Below are positions 8,854-19,803 of a DNA stretch of 64,000 bases, piece after piece (positions within the stretch are counted from its first letter, which is position 1; the number at the start of each line of letters is the position of its first letter). The notes under the pieces are model-generated. The model made no database searches. It was given only the letters and a program-made list of their open reading frames with translations, and was not told the DNA's origin. The stretch spans positions 1,987,001 through 2,051,000 of the forward strand of contig NC_007761.1 of NCBI RefSeq assembly GCF_000092045.1, given 5' to 3'. The position numbers and the translations under genes were made by a program. This DNA comes from Rhizobium etli CFN 42. GTDB lineage: Bacteria; Pseudomonadota; Alphaproteobacteria; Rhizobiales; Rhizobiaceae.

Positions 8854-9780
8854 ATGAGCGAGATTACGGCTGCAATGGTGAAGGAACTGCGCGAAAAGAC
8901 CGGCGCAGGCATGATGGACTGCAAGAAGGCTCTTGCTGAGACCAGCGGCGACATGGAAGCGGCGATCGACTGGCTGCGCGCCAAGGGCATCGCCAAGGCC
9001 GACAAGAAGTCGGGCCGCACCGCCGCTGAAGGCCTCGTCGGCGTTTCGAGCGAAGGCACGAAGGCCGTCGTTGTCGAAGTGAACTCCGAAACCGACTTCG
9101 TCGCCCGTAACGATGCCTTCCAGGATCTCGTCCGCGGCATCGCCAAGGTCGCCGTCTCGACGAACGGCACTGTCGAGGCCGTTGCGGCCGCGACCTATCC
9201 GGCATCCGGCAAGTCCGTTTCCGACACGATCAAGGATGCGATCGCAACGATCGGCGAGAACATGAACCTGCGCCGTTCGATCGCTCTCTCCGTCGAGGAC
9301 GGCGTCGTCGCCACCTATATCCACAATGCTGTTTCCGATGGCCTCGGCAAGCTCGGTGTTCTCGTCGCGCTGAAGTCGACCGGCGACAAGGAAGCCCTGA
9401 ACGCAATCGGCCGTCAGGTCGCCATGCACATTGCTGCGACGGCGCCCCTGGCGATCCGCCCGGAAGAAGTCGATGCCGCCGTCGCCGAACGCGAGCGCAA
9501 CGTCTTCATCGAGCAGTCGCGCGCTTCGGGCAAGCCCGACAACATCATCGAAAAGATGGTCGAAGGCCGCATGCGCAAGTTCTTCGAGGAAGTCGCTCTT
9601 CTCTCGCAATCTTTCGTCATCAATCCGGATCTCACCGTCGCAGCCGCCATCAAGGAAGCTGAAAAGGCCGTCGGCGCCCCGATCGAAGTTGCCGGCATGG
9701 CCCGTCTCCTGCTCGGCGAAGGCGTCGAGAAGGAAGAGACCGATTTCGCGGCCGAAGTTGCGGCTGCCGTCAAGGGTTGA
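8854..9780 (+). CDS. tsf: Elongation factor Ts
   Basis: A 308-residue EF-Ts, the guanine nucleotide exchange factor for EF-Tu. The N-terminal UBA-like domain (about 1-55) carries [17 protein letters not shown], followed by the core signature [12 protein letters not shown] near residue 80. The C-terminal coiled-coil and core sub-domains are complete. An agaggaag ribosome-binding site precedes the ATG. It follows rpsB and precedes pyrH and frr, the conserved bacterial order. Confidence 0.98.
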   Translation: MSEITAAMVKELREKTGAGMMDCKKALAETSGDMEAAIDWLRAKGIAKADKKSGRTAAEGLVGVSSEGTKAVVVEVNSETDFVARNDAFQDLVRGIAKVAVSTNGTVEAVAAATYPASGKSVSDTIKDAIATIGENMNLRRSIALSVEDGVVATYIHNAVSDGLGKLGVLVALKSTGDKEALNAIGRQVAMHIAATAPLAIRPEEVDAAVAERERNVFIEQSRASGKPDNIIEKMVEGRMRKFFEEVALLSQSFVINPDLTVAAAIKEAEKAVGAPIEVAGMARLLLGEGVEKEETDFAAEVAAAVKG

Positions 9781-9808
9781 TCTTTCAGCCATAATTGGGA
9801 AAACGCCA

Positions 9809-9834
9809 GGGCATCGCGTGACAACGCGGTGCCC
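9809..9834 (+). terminator. GC-rich hairpin between tsf and pyrH
   Basis: Eleven-bp arms gggcatcgcgt (9809-9819) and acgcggtgccc (9824-9834), with one G-T pair, enclose a 4-nt loop. Only two T residues follow, so termination is likely partial. Its position 29 bp after tsf makes it a plausible end or attenuator of the rpsB-tsf transcript. Confidence 0.55.
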
Positions 9835-9875
9835 TTCGTGTATCGGGCATTCACGGCAATTTACGAGGAGCCAAG

Positions 9876-10598
9876 ATGTCTTTAGAGCCTGTCTATAAAC
9901 GCGTTCTGCTCAAGGCTTCCGGCGAAGCGCTCATGGGTGCCCAGGGTTTCGGGATCGATGTCACGGTGGCGGACCGCATTGCATCCGATATCGCCGAGGC
10001 AAGGCATATGGGCGTGGAAGTCGGCGTCGTCGTCGGTGGCGGCAATATCTTCCGTGGTGTCGCAGTCGCATCCAAAGGTGGCGACCGGGTGACCGGCGAC
10101 CATATGGGCATGCTCGGCACCATCATCAACGCTCTGGCGCTCGCAACCTCGCTGCGCAAGCTGAACATCGATACGGTGGTGCTTTCGGCCATCTCCATGC
10201 CGGAGATCTGCGAGAGCTTCTCGCAGCGAGCGACCCTTTATCATCTGTCGATGGGACGCGTGGTGATCTTTGCCGGCGGGACCGGCAATCCCTTCTTCAC
10301 GACCGATTCCGCCGCCGCACTGCGCGCGGCCGAAATGGGCGCGCAAGCGATCTTCAAGGGCACGCAGGTGGACGGCATCTACACCGCCGACCCGAAAAAA
10401 TATCCCGATGCGACCCGCTTCGACCGCCTGACGCACCAGGAAGTGCTGGACAGGGGGCTTGCGGTGATGGACGTTGCCGCCGTGGCGCTCGCCAGGGAAA
10501 ATTCCATTCCGATCATCGTCTTCTCGATTCACGAGAAAGGTGGTTTTGCTGAAATCTTGACGGGCGGTGGCCTCAAGACCATCGTCTCCGACAATTGA
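9876..10598 (+). CDS. pyrH: Uridylate kinase (UMP kinase)
   Basis: A 240-residue UMP kinase of the amino-acid kinase fold that converts UMP to UDP for RNA, DNA and nucleotide-sugar synthesis. The N-terminal VLLKASGEALMG segment, the GVVVGGGNIFRG phosphate-binding loop, the VIFAGGTGNPFFTTDSAA motif and KGTQVDGIYTADP are all present. An ACGAGGAG ribosome-binding site sits upstream of the ATG. Its place between tsf and frr is standard. Confidence 0.98.
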   Translation: MSLEPVYKRVLLKASGEALMGAQGFGIDVTVADRIASDIAEARHMGVEVGVVVGGGNIFRGVAVASKGGDRVTGDHMGMLGTIINALALATSLRKLNIDTVVLSAISMPEICESFSQRATLYHLSMGRVVIFAGGTGNPFFTTDSAAALRAAEMGAQAIFKGTQVDGIYTADPKKYPDATRFDRLTHQEVLDRGLAVMDVAAVALARENSIPIIVFSIHEKGGFAEILTGGGLKTIVSDN

Positions 10599-10658
10599 TA
10601 GTGAAGCGCGGCCGGCGAATCTGAAAGATCGCGACGCGCTTTATACGGGAGCATCGAC

Positions 10659-11219
10659 ATGAGTGAAGGTATCGATATCAAGGAACTGAAGCGCCGCATG
10701 GACGGCGCGGTCTCCGCATTCAAGAGCGACATCGCATCGCTGCGCACCGGCCGTGCTTCGGCCAACATTCTCGATCCGGTAACCATCGAGGCCTACGGTT
10801 CGCGCGTGCCGCTGAACCAGGTCGCGAACATCACCGTGCCCGAGCCGCGCATGCTGACGGTTTCCGTCTGGGACAAGTCGATGGTCAGCGCCGTCGAGCG
10901 CGGCATCCGCGAATCCAATCTCGGCCTCAACCCGATCGTCGACGGTCAGAGCCTGCGCATTCCGCTGCCGGAGCTGAACGAGGAGCGCCGCAAGTCGCTC
11001 GTTAAGGTGGCTCATGACTATGCCGAAAAGAGCAAGGTTGCGATTCGCCATGTTCGCCGTGACGGCATGGATGGCCTCAAGAAGGCCGAAAAGGACGGTG
11101 TAATCGGACAGGACGAGAGCCGTGCGCAGTCTGAACGCGTCCAGAAGATGACGGACGAGACGATTTCGGAAATCGACCGCTTGCTTGGCGAGAAGGAAAA
11201 GGAAATCATGCAGGTCTAG
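10659..11219 (+). CDS. frr: Ribosome recycling factor
   Basis: A 186-residue RRF that, with EF-G, splits post-termination ribosomes. The start [20 protein letters not shown], the hinge region and the C-terminal helix bundle with [11 protein letters not shown] and [16 protein letters not shown] are all recognisable. Length matches the family (about 185). It lies 60 bp after pyrH and 37 bp before uppS, consistent with a long forward operon. Confidence 0.98.
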   Translation: MSEGIDIKELKRRMDGAVSAFKSDIASLRTGRASANILDPVTIEAYGSRVPLNQVANITVPEPRMLTVSVWDKSMVSAVERGIRESNLGLNPIVDGQSLRIPLPELNEERRKSLVKVAHDYAEKSKVAIRHVRRDGMDGLKKAEKDGVIGQDESRAQSERVQKMTDETISEIDRLLGEKEKEIMQV

Positions 11220-11256
11220 TGGACCTGTACCTTTGCCTGGAAAGACCGGACGGGAA

Positions 11257-12000
11257 ATGTCGGAATCTGTATTTGTGACTATGCCAGAGCATGTTGCCAT
11301 CATCATGGATGGCAATGGCCGTTGGGCCAAGCAGCGCGGCTTGCCGCGCACGATGGGCCATCGCAAGGGCGTCGAGGCGGTACGCGAGACAGTGCGCGCC
11401 GCCGGCGCGGCGGGCATAAAATATCTCACCCTCTTCGCCTTTTCGTCGGAGAACTGGCGCCGGCCCGAAGCCGAGGTTTCCGATCTGCTCGGTTTGCTCA
11501 AGGCTTTCATTCGTCGCGACCTGGCCGAGCTTCATCGCCAGAATGTGCGCATCAAGGTGATCGGCGACCGCCACAGCCTGCGCAGCGACATTCTCGGCCT
11601 GCTGCTCGAGGCGGAGGAGACGACGACGGACAATACGGCGCTGACTCTGGTCATTGCCTTCAACTACGGCTCGCGCGATGAAATCTCCCGCGCCGTGGTG
11701 AGCCTGGCGAAGGATGTCGAGGCCGGTCGGCTGCGGGCGCAGGACATCACGCCTGCGCTGATCAACGCTCGTCTCGACACGGCGGGCATTCCCGATCCGG
11801 ATCTCATCATCCGCACCAGCGGCGAGGAGCGGCTTTCCAATTTCCTGCTCTGGCAGGCCGCCTATTCGGAATTCATCTTCGTTCCGGAGTATTGGCCGGA
11901 TTTCAGCCCCGAAATCTTCCGCTCGGCGCTGGAGAAGTTCGCCTCTCGCGACCGGCGCTTCGGCGGCCTGTCGTCGCAGGCGGCTGCGGTTGGCACCTGA
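11257..12000 (+). CDS. uppS: Isoprenyl transferase, undecaprenyl diphosphate synthase
   Basis: Cis-prenyltransferase that extends farnesyl diphosphate to the C55 carrier lipid for peptidoglycan and O-antigen. I chose ATG 11257 (247 residues); the frame stays open upstream to 11185 but that would overlap frr. Asp18 in [14 protein letters not shown] is the catalytic Mg-binding residue, and [10 protein letters not shown] and [19 protein letters not shown] complete the family signature. The final base of the stop codon is the first base of the cdsA start. Confidence 0.97.
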   Translation: MSESVFVTMPEHVAIIMDGNGRWAKQRGLPRTMGHRKGVEAVRETVRAAGAAGIKYLTLFAFSSENWRRPEAEVSDLLGLLKAFIRRDLAELHRQNVRIKVIGDRHSLRSDILGLLLEAEETTTDNTALTLVIAFNYGSRDEISRAVVSLAKDVEAGRLRAQDITPALINARLDTAGIPDPDLIIRTSGEERLSNFLLWQAAYSEFIFVPEYWPDFSPEIFRSALEKFASRDRRFGGLSSQAAAVGT

Positions 12001-12830
12001 TGCAGCAGGAACTGAAACTTCGCATCGTTTCAGGACTGATTCTCGCAGCCACCGTTCTTGCTGCCACCTGGTACGGCGGCCTTGCCTTCCGCATCCTGGC
12101 GGTCGTGATCGGACTGCTGATCTATTATGAATGGTCGCAAATAACAGGCGTCGCGCGTGACTGGGTCGCCAATGTCGTCGGCTGGATCGGCGAAGCGGCG
12201 ATCGCCTTCCTCGTGCTTGTCGGCAATTTCGAATTCGCCGCCGGCATGCTGGCCGGCGTCACCGCTGTCGGCATCGCCCTGATCATCCTGCACGGCACGA
12301 GTCGCTGGCTGCCGGTCGGCCTCTTCTATGCCGGTGCCACAGGCCTGGCGCTCGCCGCGATCAGAAGCAACGACCAGCCCGGTCTTTACGCCATGCTTTT
12401 CGTATTTGCTGTCGTCTGGGCGACCGATATCCTCGCCTATTTCGTCGGCAGGGCGCTCCGGGGACCGAAGCTTGCCCCATCGATCTCGCCGGGAAAGACA
12501 TGGTCTGGCGCAATCGGAGGCGCCGTTTCCGCGGTCGCAGCCGGCGTCCTTCTCGCTCATTTCCTCCTTCCGGGCACCGAAGTCGTCGCTGCCGGCGTGG
12601 CACTCATCCTGTCGGTCTTCAGCCAGTCGGGCGATCTTTTCGAATCCTTCATCAAGCGAAAATTCGGTGTCAAGGATTCGAGCCGTCTCATTCCGGGCCA
12701 TGGCGGCGTCATGGACCGCGTCGACGGACTGATTTTCGCCTGTTTTGCGGCGTTCTTGCTTGCTACACTATTTTCCCTGATAAAAGGGGCTGGCATGACG
12801 TCGCTCGGAGCGGCATTGTTCGGCCTCTGA
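12000..12830 (+). CDS. cdsA: Phosphatidate cytidylyltransferase
   Basis: A 276-residue multi-pass membrane enzyme making CDP-diacylglycerol from phosphatidic acid and CTP, the branch point of phospholipid synthesis. The C-terminal signature is visible as SPGKTWSGAIGGA followed by RLIPGHGGVMDRVDGL. About seven to eight hydrophobic segments precede it. I use ATG 12000, which overlaps the uppS stop as TGATG; a longer frame starting at 11892 lies inside uppS and is not credible. Confidence 0.97.
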   Translation: MQQELKLRIVSGLILAATVLAATWYGGLAFRILAVVIGLLIYYEWSQITGVARDWVANVVGWIGEAAIAFLVLVGNFEFAAGMLAGVTAVGIALIILHGTSRWLPVGLFYAGATGLALAAIRSNDQPGLYAMLFVFAVVWATDILAYFVGRALRGPKLAPSISPGKTWSGAIGGAVSAVAAGVLLAHFLLPGTEVVAAGVALILSVFSQSGDLFESFIKRKFGVKDSSRLIPGHGGVMDRVDGLIFACFAAFLLATLFSLIKGAGMTSLGAALFGL

Positions 12831-12858
12831 TGACGCGGCAGCCTGACGGAAGGAACCC

Positions 12859-13986
12859 ATGGACGCGATGACCGGCATATACGCATTTGTGATGGGGAAC
12901 ATCGTCACCTTCATCCTGGTGCTCTCGCTGCTCGTCTTCGTGCATGAGATGGGCCATTACCTTGTCGGGCGTTGGAGCGGCATCCGTATCCTTGCATTTT
13001 CGGTCGGGTTCGGTCCGGAGCTATTCGGATTCACCGACCGCCATGGAACACGCTGGAAGATCTCCGTGATCCCGCTTGGCGGTTACGTCCGCTTCTTCGG
13101 CGACGAGGATGCGTCGAGCAAACCGGACAGCGACAAGCTCGCCGCCATGTCCGAGGAGGAGAGGGCACGCTCCTTTGCCGGCGCCAAGCTGTGGAAACGT
13201 GCCGCGACTGTCGCAGCCGGTCCGATAGCCAATTTTCTGCTGGCGATCGCCATCTTCACTGTTCTCTTCACCGTCTATGGCCGCATGATCGCCGACCCGG
13301 TCGTCGCCGAGGTCAAGCCGGAGAGCTCGGCCGCCGCCGCCGGCATCCTTCCCGGCGACCTCCTGGTTGCCATCGATGGCGGTAAGGTCGAGACGTTTGA
13401 GGATGTGCGCCGCTATGTGGGCATGCGCCCTGGCCAGAGGATTGTCGTCACAGTCGAGCGCGGCGGCCAGAAGCTCGATGTGCCGATGGTGCCCCAGCGC
13501 GTAGACCAGACTGATCAGTTCGGCAACAAGATGGAAGTCGGTCAGATCGGCATCGCCACCGACAAGAACGCCGGCAATTTCCGGCTGCAGACCTACACGC
13601 CGCTCCAGGCGCTGCGTGAGGGCGTGATCGCCAGCGGACAAATCGTCACGGACACCTTCAAATATATTGGCAACATCTTCAGCGGATCGATGCGGGCCGA
13701 TCAGCTGGGCGGACCGATCCGTGTGGCACAGGCTACCGGCCAGATGGCAAAGCTTGGCCTGGGGGCAGTGTTGCAGCTTGCTGCGGTGCTGTCGGTTTCG
13801 ATAGGATTGCTTAACCTGATGCCGGTTCCGGTACTTGATGGCGGCCACCTGATGTTCTATGCGGTGGAAGCGGTCAGAGGAAAACCGCTGGGTGCCAAGG
13901 CCCAGGAAATTGCATTTCGTATAGGCCTGGCAATGATATTAACATTGATGGTTTTCACGACCTGGAACGACATCAGCCTGAGCTGA
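12859..13986 (+). CDS. rseP: Site-2 membrane zinc metalloprotease RseP family
   Basis: A 375-residue intramembrane protease (RseP/MmpA type) that cleaves anti-sigma factors or other single-pass proteins. The zinc site HEMGH is at residues 29-33 in the first membrane helix, and the second ligand motif NLMPVPVLDGGHL is near residues 318-330. One PDZ domain lies between (about 130-210, with GILPGDLLVAIDGGKVETFE). Placement between cdsA and bamA is standard in proteobacteria and fits a role in envelope stress response. The substrate is not shown by the sequence. Confidence 0.96.
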   Translation: MDAMTGIYAFVMGNIVTFILVLSLLVFVHEMGHYLVGRWSGIRILAFSVGFGPELFGFTDRHGTRWKISVIPLGGYVRFFGDEDASSKPDSDKLAAMSEEERARSFAGAKLWKRAATVAAGPIANFLLAIAIFTVLFTVYGRMIADPVVAEVKPESSAAAAGILPGDLLVAIDGGKVETFEDVRRYVGMRPGQRIVVTVERGGQKLDVPMVPQRVDQTDQFGNKMEVGQIGIATDKNAGNFRLQTYTPLQALREGVIASGQIVTDTFKYIGNIFSGSMRADQLGGPIRVAQATGQMAKLGLGAVLQLAAVLSVSIGLLNLMPVPVLDGGHLMFYAVEAVRGKPLGAKAQEIAFRIGLAMILTLMVFTTWNDISLS

Positions 13987-14188
13987 AGGTAAACGCGCAA
14001 GGCAAGGGAATTACTATTTATTTACGATGTTTCAAGGCTGTAGTGGCGAATGGGTCACGCTTGGAAATGAAGTAAACAGAAATTAACGGCCTCCCTTGCT
14101 TGTATGTCAAAAGCGGGTAAAACGACACACGTGACCGGAATCGGGTTCTCCCGGGGACGGGGACGAGGGAAAAAAGGTAATAGGTGAA

Positions 14189-16528
14189 ATGAAGGCTGGT
14201 TCAAAGTTTTTGAACGCAGTATCGGCGGTTGCGCTGTCTGCTGGTGTTGTTGCTTCGGGCGCAGGTGCTGTGACGTTCGTTTCTGCTACGGCCGCTGAGG
14301 CCGCGGTCATTCAACGCATCGATGTGCGTGGCGCAAGCCGCGTCGGCGCGGAAGCCGTCCGGTCGAACCTCACCATCACGCCCGGCAAGAGTTTCTCGAA
14401 CACTGATATCGATAACTCGGTCAAACAGCTTTACGGCACGGGCTACTTTTCCGACGTGAAGATTTCGGTTTCCGGCGGCACGCTCGTTGTCAATGTCCAG
14501 GAGGCCCAGCTCGTCAATCAGGTCGTCTTCAACGGCAACCGTAAGATCAAGGACGACAAGCTCGCGACGATCGTCCAGACGCATGCTGCCGGTCCTTACA
14601 GTGACACGCAGATCCAGTCCGACATCCAGGCGATCAAGGATGCCTATGCTGCCACCGGCCGCAGCGAAGTCGAAGTGACGACGCAGGTGGTGCCGCTCGG
14701 CGAGGGCCGCGTCAATCTCGCCTTTGTCATCAACGAGGGCGATCGCACCAAGATCGATTCGATCAATTTCGTCGGCAACAACGCCTACAGCGCCGGCCGT
14801 CTGGCTGCCGTCATTAATACCAAGCGCTCGAACTTCCTTTCGTTCCTGACCCGCAAGGACGTCTACAACGAAGACAAGCTTCACGCCGACGAGGAAGCGC
14901 TGCGCCAGTTCTATTATAATCGCGGCTATGCCGATATGCGCATCGTCTCTTCCGATGCCAGCTTCGACGAGGCGACCAACAAATACACGCTCACCTTCAA
15001 TATCGAGGAAGGTCAGCGCTACGACTTCGGACCGGTGACCGTCCAGTCGACCGTCGAAGGCGTCGGCTCCGATCAGCTGCTGCCGCTCGTGCGCACGAAG
15101 GAAGGCCACGTCTATAGCGCCAAGGAAGTGCAGAAGTCGATCGAAGCGATCTCTGATCAGGTCGCGTCGGCCGGTTATCCCTTTGCGCGCGTCACGCCGC
15201 GCGGTAACCGCGACCTCAACAACAATACGATTGGCGTCGAATATCTCGTCGACCAGGGCGAGCGCGCCTATGTCGAGCGCATCGAGATCCGCGGCAACAG
15301 CCGTACGCGCGACTACGTCATTCGCCGCGAATTCGACATGAGCGAAGGCGACGCCTTCAATCAGCAGATGATCACCAAGGCCAAGCGCCGCCTGGAAGCG
15401 CTCGGTTACTTCTCTTCCGTCAATATCTCCACCCAGCCGGGCAGTTCCCCGGACCGTGTCGTGGTGGTGGTCGACGTGCAGGATCAGTCGACCGGTTCGT
15501 TCGGTGTCGGCGCTGGTTATGCCGCTGGCGGTGACGGTCTGCTGCTCGAAGCATCAATCGAAGAAAAGAACTTCCTTGGTCGCGGTCAGTACATCCGCAT
15601 CTCGGCCGGCGGCGGTCAGGAAGGCTCGCGCGCCTACGGCGTCAGCTTCACCGAACCCTATTTCCTCGGCTACCGCCTGGCGGCGGGCTTCGACGTCAAC
15701 CACAGCGAAACGTCGAGCAACGACAATTACGACTACGAGGAAACCAGCGTCGTTCTGCGCGTCACGGCGCCGATCACCGAAGATCTGGCGACGACTTTCC
15801 GCTATAACTACAAGCAGATGAAGTACGACGCTGACAACAGCGATCTTTCCGATCTGTCGGCTCCGTATCAGCACCTGGTTGAAGACAGCCCGTGGACACG
15901 TTCTTCCGTCTCGCAGACGCTGACCTATAACACGCTCGATGACACAGTTCTGCCGCGCGAAGGCATCTACGCGACGGCGACGCAGGAAATTGCCGGCCTC
16001 GGGGGCGACTCGCAGTTCTACAAGATCTACGGCAAGGCCCGCTATTACCACCTGCTCGCCGACGATGCAGATATCATCGGCTCGGTTTCGGCGTCGGCCG
16101 GTTATGTGGTCGGCTTCGGCGAGCACCTGAACGTCTTCGACCAGTTCACGCTGACCAATGGCGACATTCGCGGTTTCGAGAACAAGGGTATCGGTCCGCG
16201 CGTCAGGGGTGACAACGACGATCCGCTGGGCGGTACGACATACTTCACCGCATCGGCCGAAGCGACTTTCCCGATGCCGGGCTTCCCGCGCGACTTCAAC
16301 CTGCGCGGCGCGGTCTTCGCCGACGCCGGCACGTTGTTCGGCAACGACGTTGACCTGAGGGGCGACGGTATTGAGGGCGAAGACGCCTCGTTGCGCGCTT
16401 CCGTTGGTGTCGGTGTCGTTTGGCAGTCCCCTTTCGGTTCATTGCGTCTGGATTACGCAATCCCGGTCCTCAAGGAAGACTTCGACAAGACGCAAAACTT
16501 CAAGTTTGGCATCAACAACCAATTCTGA
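14189..16528 (+). CDS. bamA: Outer membrane protein assembly factor BamA
   Basis: A 779-residue Omp85 protein that folds beta-barrel proteins into the outer membrane. A signal peptide covers about residues 1-38 and ends near SATAAEA. Five POTRA domains follow (about 40-430); the first begins [17 protein letters not shown]. The 16-strand barrel occupies the rest and contains the GFGVGAGY-type entry seen here as [14 protein letters not shown]. The last residue is Phe (FGINNQF), as required of a barrel protein. The 202-bp gap ahead of it is AT-richer and probably carries an extra promoter. Confidence 0.98.
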   Translation: MKAGSKFLNAVSAVALSAGVVASGAGAVTFVSATAAEAAVIQRIDVRGASRVGAEAVRSNLTITPGKSFSNTDIDNSVKQLYGTGYFSDVKISVSGGTLVVNVQEAQLVNQVVFNGNRKIKDDKLATIVQTHAAGPYSDTQIQSDIQAIKDAYAATGRSEVEVTTQVVPLGEGRVNLAFVINEGDRTKIDSINFVGNNAYSAGRLAAVINTKRSNFLSFLTRKDVYNEDKLHADEEALRQFYYNRGYADMRIVSSDASFDEATNKYTLTFNIEEGQRYDFGPVTVQSTVEGVGSDQLLPLVRTKEGHVYSAKEVQKSIEAISDQVASAGYPFARVTPRGNRDLNNNTIGVEYLVDQGERAYVERIEIRGNSRTRDYVIRREFDMSEGDAFNQQMITKAKRRLEALGYFSSVNISTQPGSSPDRVVVVVDVQDQSTGSFGVGAGYAAGGDGLLLEASIEEKNFLGRGQYIRISAGGGQEGSRAYGVSFTEPYFLGYRLAAGFDVNHSETSSNDNYDYEETSVVLRVTAPITEDLATTFRYNYKQMKYDADNSDLSDLSAPYQHLVEDSPWTRSSVSQTLTYNTLDDTVLPREGIYATATQEIAGLGGDSQFYKIYGKARYYHLLADDADIIGSVSASAGYVVGFGEHLNVFDQFTLTNGDIRGFENKGIGPRVRGDNDDPLGGTTYFTASAEATFPMPGFPRDFNLRGAVFADAGTLFGNDVDLRGDGIEGEDASLRASVGVGVVWQSPFGSLRLDYAIPVLKEDFDKTQNFKFGINNQF

Positions 16529-16578
16529 TATCGGCAGTCCGGAACTGTAAGACTCAATTCCGTTCTGGAGCATTGCCG

Positions 16579-17643
16579 ATGGAGCAAAACGTTTTCTTTC
16601 TGCCCCATGAAGGTCTGAAGCTCGCTGAGCTGGCAGAGTTTCTTGGGGCGGAACTCGCCAATTCCGATCATTCCGATGTCATCGTCAGGTCCGTCGCCCC
16701 CATCAGCAGGGCGCGGGCGGGCGATGTCTGCTATATCCTGTCGCGCCGTAACCGCGAGGAGTTTGCCACATGCGAGGCCTCGGCGGTGATCTGCGATAAG
16801 GCGCTTGCCGATGTCGTTCCTCCGCACCTTCCGGTTATCCTCTCGTCTAATCCGCATGCTGCCTTCGCGATGGCGGGCGGCCTGTTCTACCCGGCAGCAT
16901 TGCGCCCGGTCGCAATTTCGGGTGAAAGCGAGATTGCTCCGAGCGCAGTGATCGACCCGAGCGCCAAACTTGAAAAGGGCGTGATCGTGGAACCGCTGGC
17001 CGTTATCGGTCCGCATGCCGAGATCGGGGAGGGAACGCGCATCGGCGCGAACAGCGTCATCGGCCCGGATGTCAAGATCGGCCGGGATTGTTCGATTGCG
17101 GCTGGAGCGAGCATTCTTTGTGCGCTGATCGGCAATGGCGTCGTCATCCACAATGGCGTTCGGATCGGCCAGGACGGTTTTGGTTACGCACCAGGGCCGC
17201 GCGGCATGATCAAGATCGTTCAGATTGGCCGGGTGATCATCCAGGACAATGTCGAGATCGGCGCCAACACCACCATCGACCGCGGCGCCATGGACGATAC
17301 GGTGATCGGCGAGGGGACCAAGATCGACAATCAGGTCCAGATCGGCCACAACGTTCAGATCGGTCGCCATTGCGCCATCGTTTCGCAGGTCGGAATCGCC
17401 GGCAGCACGAAGATCGGCAATGGCGTTCAGATCGGCGGCCAGGTGGGAATCAAGGGGCATGTGACGATCGGTGACGGCGTGCAGATCGCTGCTAAAAGCG
17501 GTATCATGACTGACCTTGCCGCGGGCGGACAATATGGCGGTATACCTGCACGTCCGCTAAAAGACTATCTGAGAGAGGCCGCGCAACAGGTGTCGAAGTC
17601 CAAGTTGCGCGGGAGGAACCCTGGAGGCAAGCAAAATGACTGA
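16579..17643 (+). CDS. lpxD: UDP-3-O-(3-hydroxyacyl)glucosamine N-acyltransferase
   Basis: Third enzyme of lipid A synthesis, 354 residues from ATG 16579; the frame open further upstream overlaps bamA. An N-terminal uridine-binding domain (about 1-110) precedes a left-handed beta-helix of hexapeptide repeats such as [14 protein letters not shown]. The catalytic His lies in [14 protein letters not shown]. The stop codon overlaps the fabZ start by 8 bp. Confidence 0.97.
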   Translation: MEQNVFFLPHEGLKLAELAEFLGAELANSDHSDVIVRSVAPISRARAGDVCYILSRRNREEFATCEASAVICDKALADVVPPHLPVILSSNPHAAFAMAGGLFYPAALRPVAISGESEIAPSAVIDPSAKLEKGVIVEPLAVIGPHAEIGEGTRIGANSVIGPDVKIGRDCSIAAGASILCALIGNGVVIHNGVRIGQDGFGYAPGPRGMIKIVQIGRVIIQDNVEIGANTTIDRGAMDDTVIGEGTKIDNQVQIGHNVQIGRHCAIVSQVGIAGSTKIGNGVQIGGQVGIKGHVTIGDGVQIAAKSGIMTDLAAGGQYGGIPARPLKDYLREAAQQVSKSKLRGRNPGGKQND

Positions 17644-18103
17644 GGAAGCCACGACGACGCTTTCTTCGGCTGATATTACCGAGATCATGAAGCTGCTGCC
17701 GCATCGCTATCCGTTTCTCATGGTCGACAAGATCATCGAGATCGACGGCGACAACACCGCGATCGGCATCAAGAACGTCACGGTGAATGAACCACATTTC
17801 ACCGGCCATTTTCCGGAAGCGCCAATCATGCCCGGGGTTTTGCTGATCGAGGGCATGGCTCAGACGGCGGGTGCCATCTGCGCCAAGAAGGAAGGTCAAA
17901 CCGGCAACCTCGTCTACTTCATGACAATCGAGAATGCGCGCTTCCGTAAGCCGGTCGTGCCCGGCGACCGCGTCGAATTCCATGTCAAGAAGAACAAGCA
18001 ACGCGGCAATATCTGGAAATTCCACTGCGACGCCAAGGTTGACGGCGCACTTGTCGCCGAAGCTGATATCGGCGCGATGATCGTTCGTAAGGATCAGGCA
18101 TGA
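17636..18103 (+). CDS. fabZ: 3-hydroxyacyl-ACP dehydratase FabZ
   Basis: A 155-residue hot-dog-fold dehydratase of fatty acid elongation. It competes with LpxA/LpxD for 3-hydroxyacyl-ACP. The catalytic His is in [14 protein letters not shown], and the catalytic Glu is in the helix after [20 protein letters not shown]. It overlaps lpxD (8 bp) and lpxA (4 bp, ATGA), which couples phospholipid and lipid A precursor synthesis at translation. Confidence 0.97.
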   Translation: MTEEATTTLSSADITEIMKLLPHRYPFLMVDKIIEIDGDNTAIGIKNVTVNEPHFTGHFPEAPIMPGVLLIEGMAQTAGAICAKKEGQTGNLVYFMTIENARFRKPVVPGDRVEFHVKKNKQRGNIWKFHCDAKVDGALVAEADIGAMIVRKDQA

Positions 18104-18918
18104 GCAATATCGCCGAAAGCGCCCGTATTCATCCGATGGCTGTCGTCGAAGACGGGGCTACCATCGGCGAGGGCGTCAAAATCGGTCCTTTCTGCCATGT
18201 GGGGCCGCATGTCGTCCTGCATGCGAATGTTGAGCTCCTGGCGCATGCGGTCGTCACTGGCCGCACCGTGGTCGGCAAGGGCACGCGCATCTTTCCGATG
18301 GCCGTCGTCGGCGGTGATCCGCAGAGCGTGCATCACGGCGGCGAGGATACGACGCTGACGGTCGGCGCCAATTGCACGATCCGTGAAGGTGTGACGATGA
18401 ACACCGGCACGGCCGATTTCGGCGGCCGTACGATCGTTGGCGACAACAACCTTTTCCTTGCAAACTCCCACGTCGCGCATGACTGCCGGGTCGGCAACCA
18501 TGTGATCATGTCGAACAACGTCATGCTCGCCGGCCATGTCGTCATCGAGGATCGCGTCATCCTGGGTGGCGGCTCGGCTGTTCACCAGTTCACCCGCGTC
18601 GGCCGCCACGCCTTTGTCGGCGGCCTGTCGGCGGTGAGTTACGATGTCATTCCCTATGGCATGCTGAACGGTAATCCCGGTCTGCTGGGCGGCCTCAATG
18701 TCGTCGGCATGACGCGGGCCGGCATCGACCGCGCCGTCATCCACCGGGTGCGCCGCGCCTACAAGGCGATCTTCGAAGGAACGGGCTCCGTGCGCGAAAA
18801 CGCCGCCGCGATCCGCGATGAATATGCCGATTGCGAGCAGGTCGTGCAGATCCTCGACTTCATTGCAGCCGACAGCGACCGCGCACTGTCCTCGCCGACG
18901 CGGGGGCAGAAGGGCTAG
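18100..18918 (+). CDS. lpxA: UDP-N-acetylglucosamine O-acyltransferase
   Basis: First enzyme of lipid A synthesis, 272 residues. The left-handed beta-helix repeats run through about residue 190, with the catalytic His in [19 protein letters not shown]. The C-terminal helical domain (about 195-260) begins after [18 protein letters not shown]. It starts in the stop codon of fabZ, and lpxI follows 3 bp after its stop. Confidence 0.97.
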   Translation: MSNIAESARIHPMAVVEDGATIGEGVKIGPFCHVGPHVVLHANVELLAHAVVTGRTVVGKGTRIFPMAVVGGDPQSVHHGGEDTTLTVGANCTIREGVTMNTGTADFGGRTIVGDNNLFLANSHVAHDCRVGNHVIMSNNVMLAGHVVIEDRVILGGGSAVHQFTRVGRHAFVGGLSAVSYDVIPYGMLNGNPGLLGGLNVVGMTRAGIDRAVIHRVRRAYKAIFEGTGSVRENAAAIRDEYADCEQVVQILDFIAADSDRALSSPTRGQKG

Positions 18919-18921
18919 GCC

Positions 18922-19803
18922 GTGGCTTTAACAGGCGACACCGCTGCGGGCCGGTTGGCGATCATCGCCGGCGGTGGCCTTCTGCCTTCCTATGTCGCTG
19001 AAGCCGCCCGCGCAGCTGGCGAGAATCCCGTTATCGTCGCGCTGAAGGAGGAGAGTGATCCACGCTGGGAGGGCTATGATCACGCCGTTATCGGCATCGG
19101 CGATTTCGCCGCCCTTGAGGGTCTCTTCAACCGATATGGCGTCGGACGTGTGGTGATGTCGGGAAGTGTGCGCCGCCGGCCGGAATGGCGCGAGGTGCGC
19201 CCGACGTTGCGCATTCTGATGAAGGTCCCGGCCGCCATTCGCACACTGCTCTCCGGCGGCGATGATACCGTTCTGCAGATGGTGATCCGGTTGATCGAGG
19301 GGAACGGCCGGCGCGTAGTCGGTGCCCACGAGATCGCCCCCGACCTGCTCGCTTCCGTTGGTCCGCTTGGGGCCGCCGCGCCCGGCGAGGAAGACCGGCG
19401 CGATATCAGCCAAGCCGCCAATGCCGCCGAGACGCTTGGCCGGCTGGATGTCGGGCAGGGTGCAGTCAGCATCGGCGGGCGCGTCGTCGCGCTGGAAGGA
19501 CTTGAGGGCACAGATGAGATGCTGGACCGTGTCGCCGGGCTCAGGGCTGCCGGACGAATCTCGCCGCGCCGCCGCGGCGTGCTCGTCAAGCTCTGCAAGC
19601 CGCAACAGGACATTCGCGCCGACCTGCCGGCGATCGGCGTTGCCACAATCCTGAACGCTGCGAAAGCCGGCCTTGCCGGCATCGCGATCGAAGCCGGTCG
19701 CTCGCTGGTGCTTGATCGGGCCGCAGTCATCAGCGCCGCCGACGAGGCTGGGTTGTTCGTTTGCGGCATCGACCGCGGTCTGCCGGCATGGGGGCTCGAA
19801 TGA
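18922..19803 (+). CDS. lpxI: UDP-2,3-diacylglucosamine diphosphatase LpxI
   Basis: A 293-residue DUF1009 protein that cleaves UDP-2,3-diacylglucosamine to lipid X. LpxI is the alphaproteobacterial replacement for LpxH. The N-terminal LAIIAGGGLLPSYVAEAAR and the C-terminal GVLVKLCKPQQDIRADLPAIG with GIAIEAGRSLVLD match the family. The start is GTG, 3 bp after lpxA. The stop overlaps the lpxB start by 4 bp, so lpxA-lpxI-lpxB are tightly coupled. Confidence 0.95.
   Translation: MALTGDTAAGRLAIIAGGGLLPSYVAEAARAAGENPVIVALKEESDPRWEGYDHAVIGIGDFAALEGLFNRYGVGRVVMSGSVRRRPEWREVRPTLRILMKVPAAIRTLLSGGDDTVLQMVIRLIEGNGRRVVGAHEIAPDLLASVGPLGAAAPGEEDRRDISQAANAAETLGRLDVGQGAVSIGGRVVALEGLEGTDEMLDRVAGLRAAGRISPRRRGVLVKLCKPQQDIRADLPAIGVATILNAAKAGLAGIAIEAGRSLVLDRAAVISAADEAGLFVCGIDRGLPAWGLE

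Noticed and set aside
16420..16578. Longer lpxD start inside bamA
   Set aside because: The added codons overlap the bamA barrel end and have no LpxD-like residues; ATG 16579 gives the usual length.
17636..17643. 8-bp lpxD-fabZ overlap considered as a frameshift
   Set aside because: Both proteins are full length with conserved ends, so it is ordinary translational coupling.
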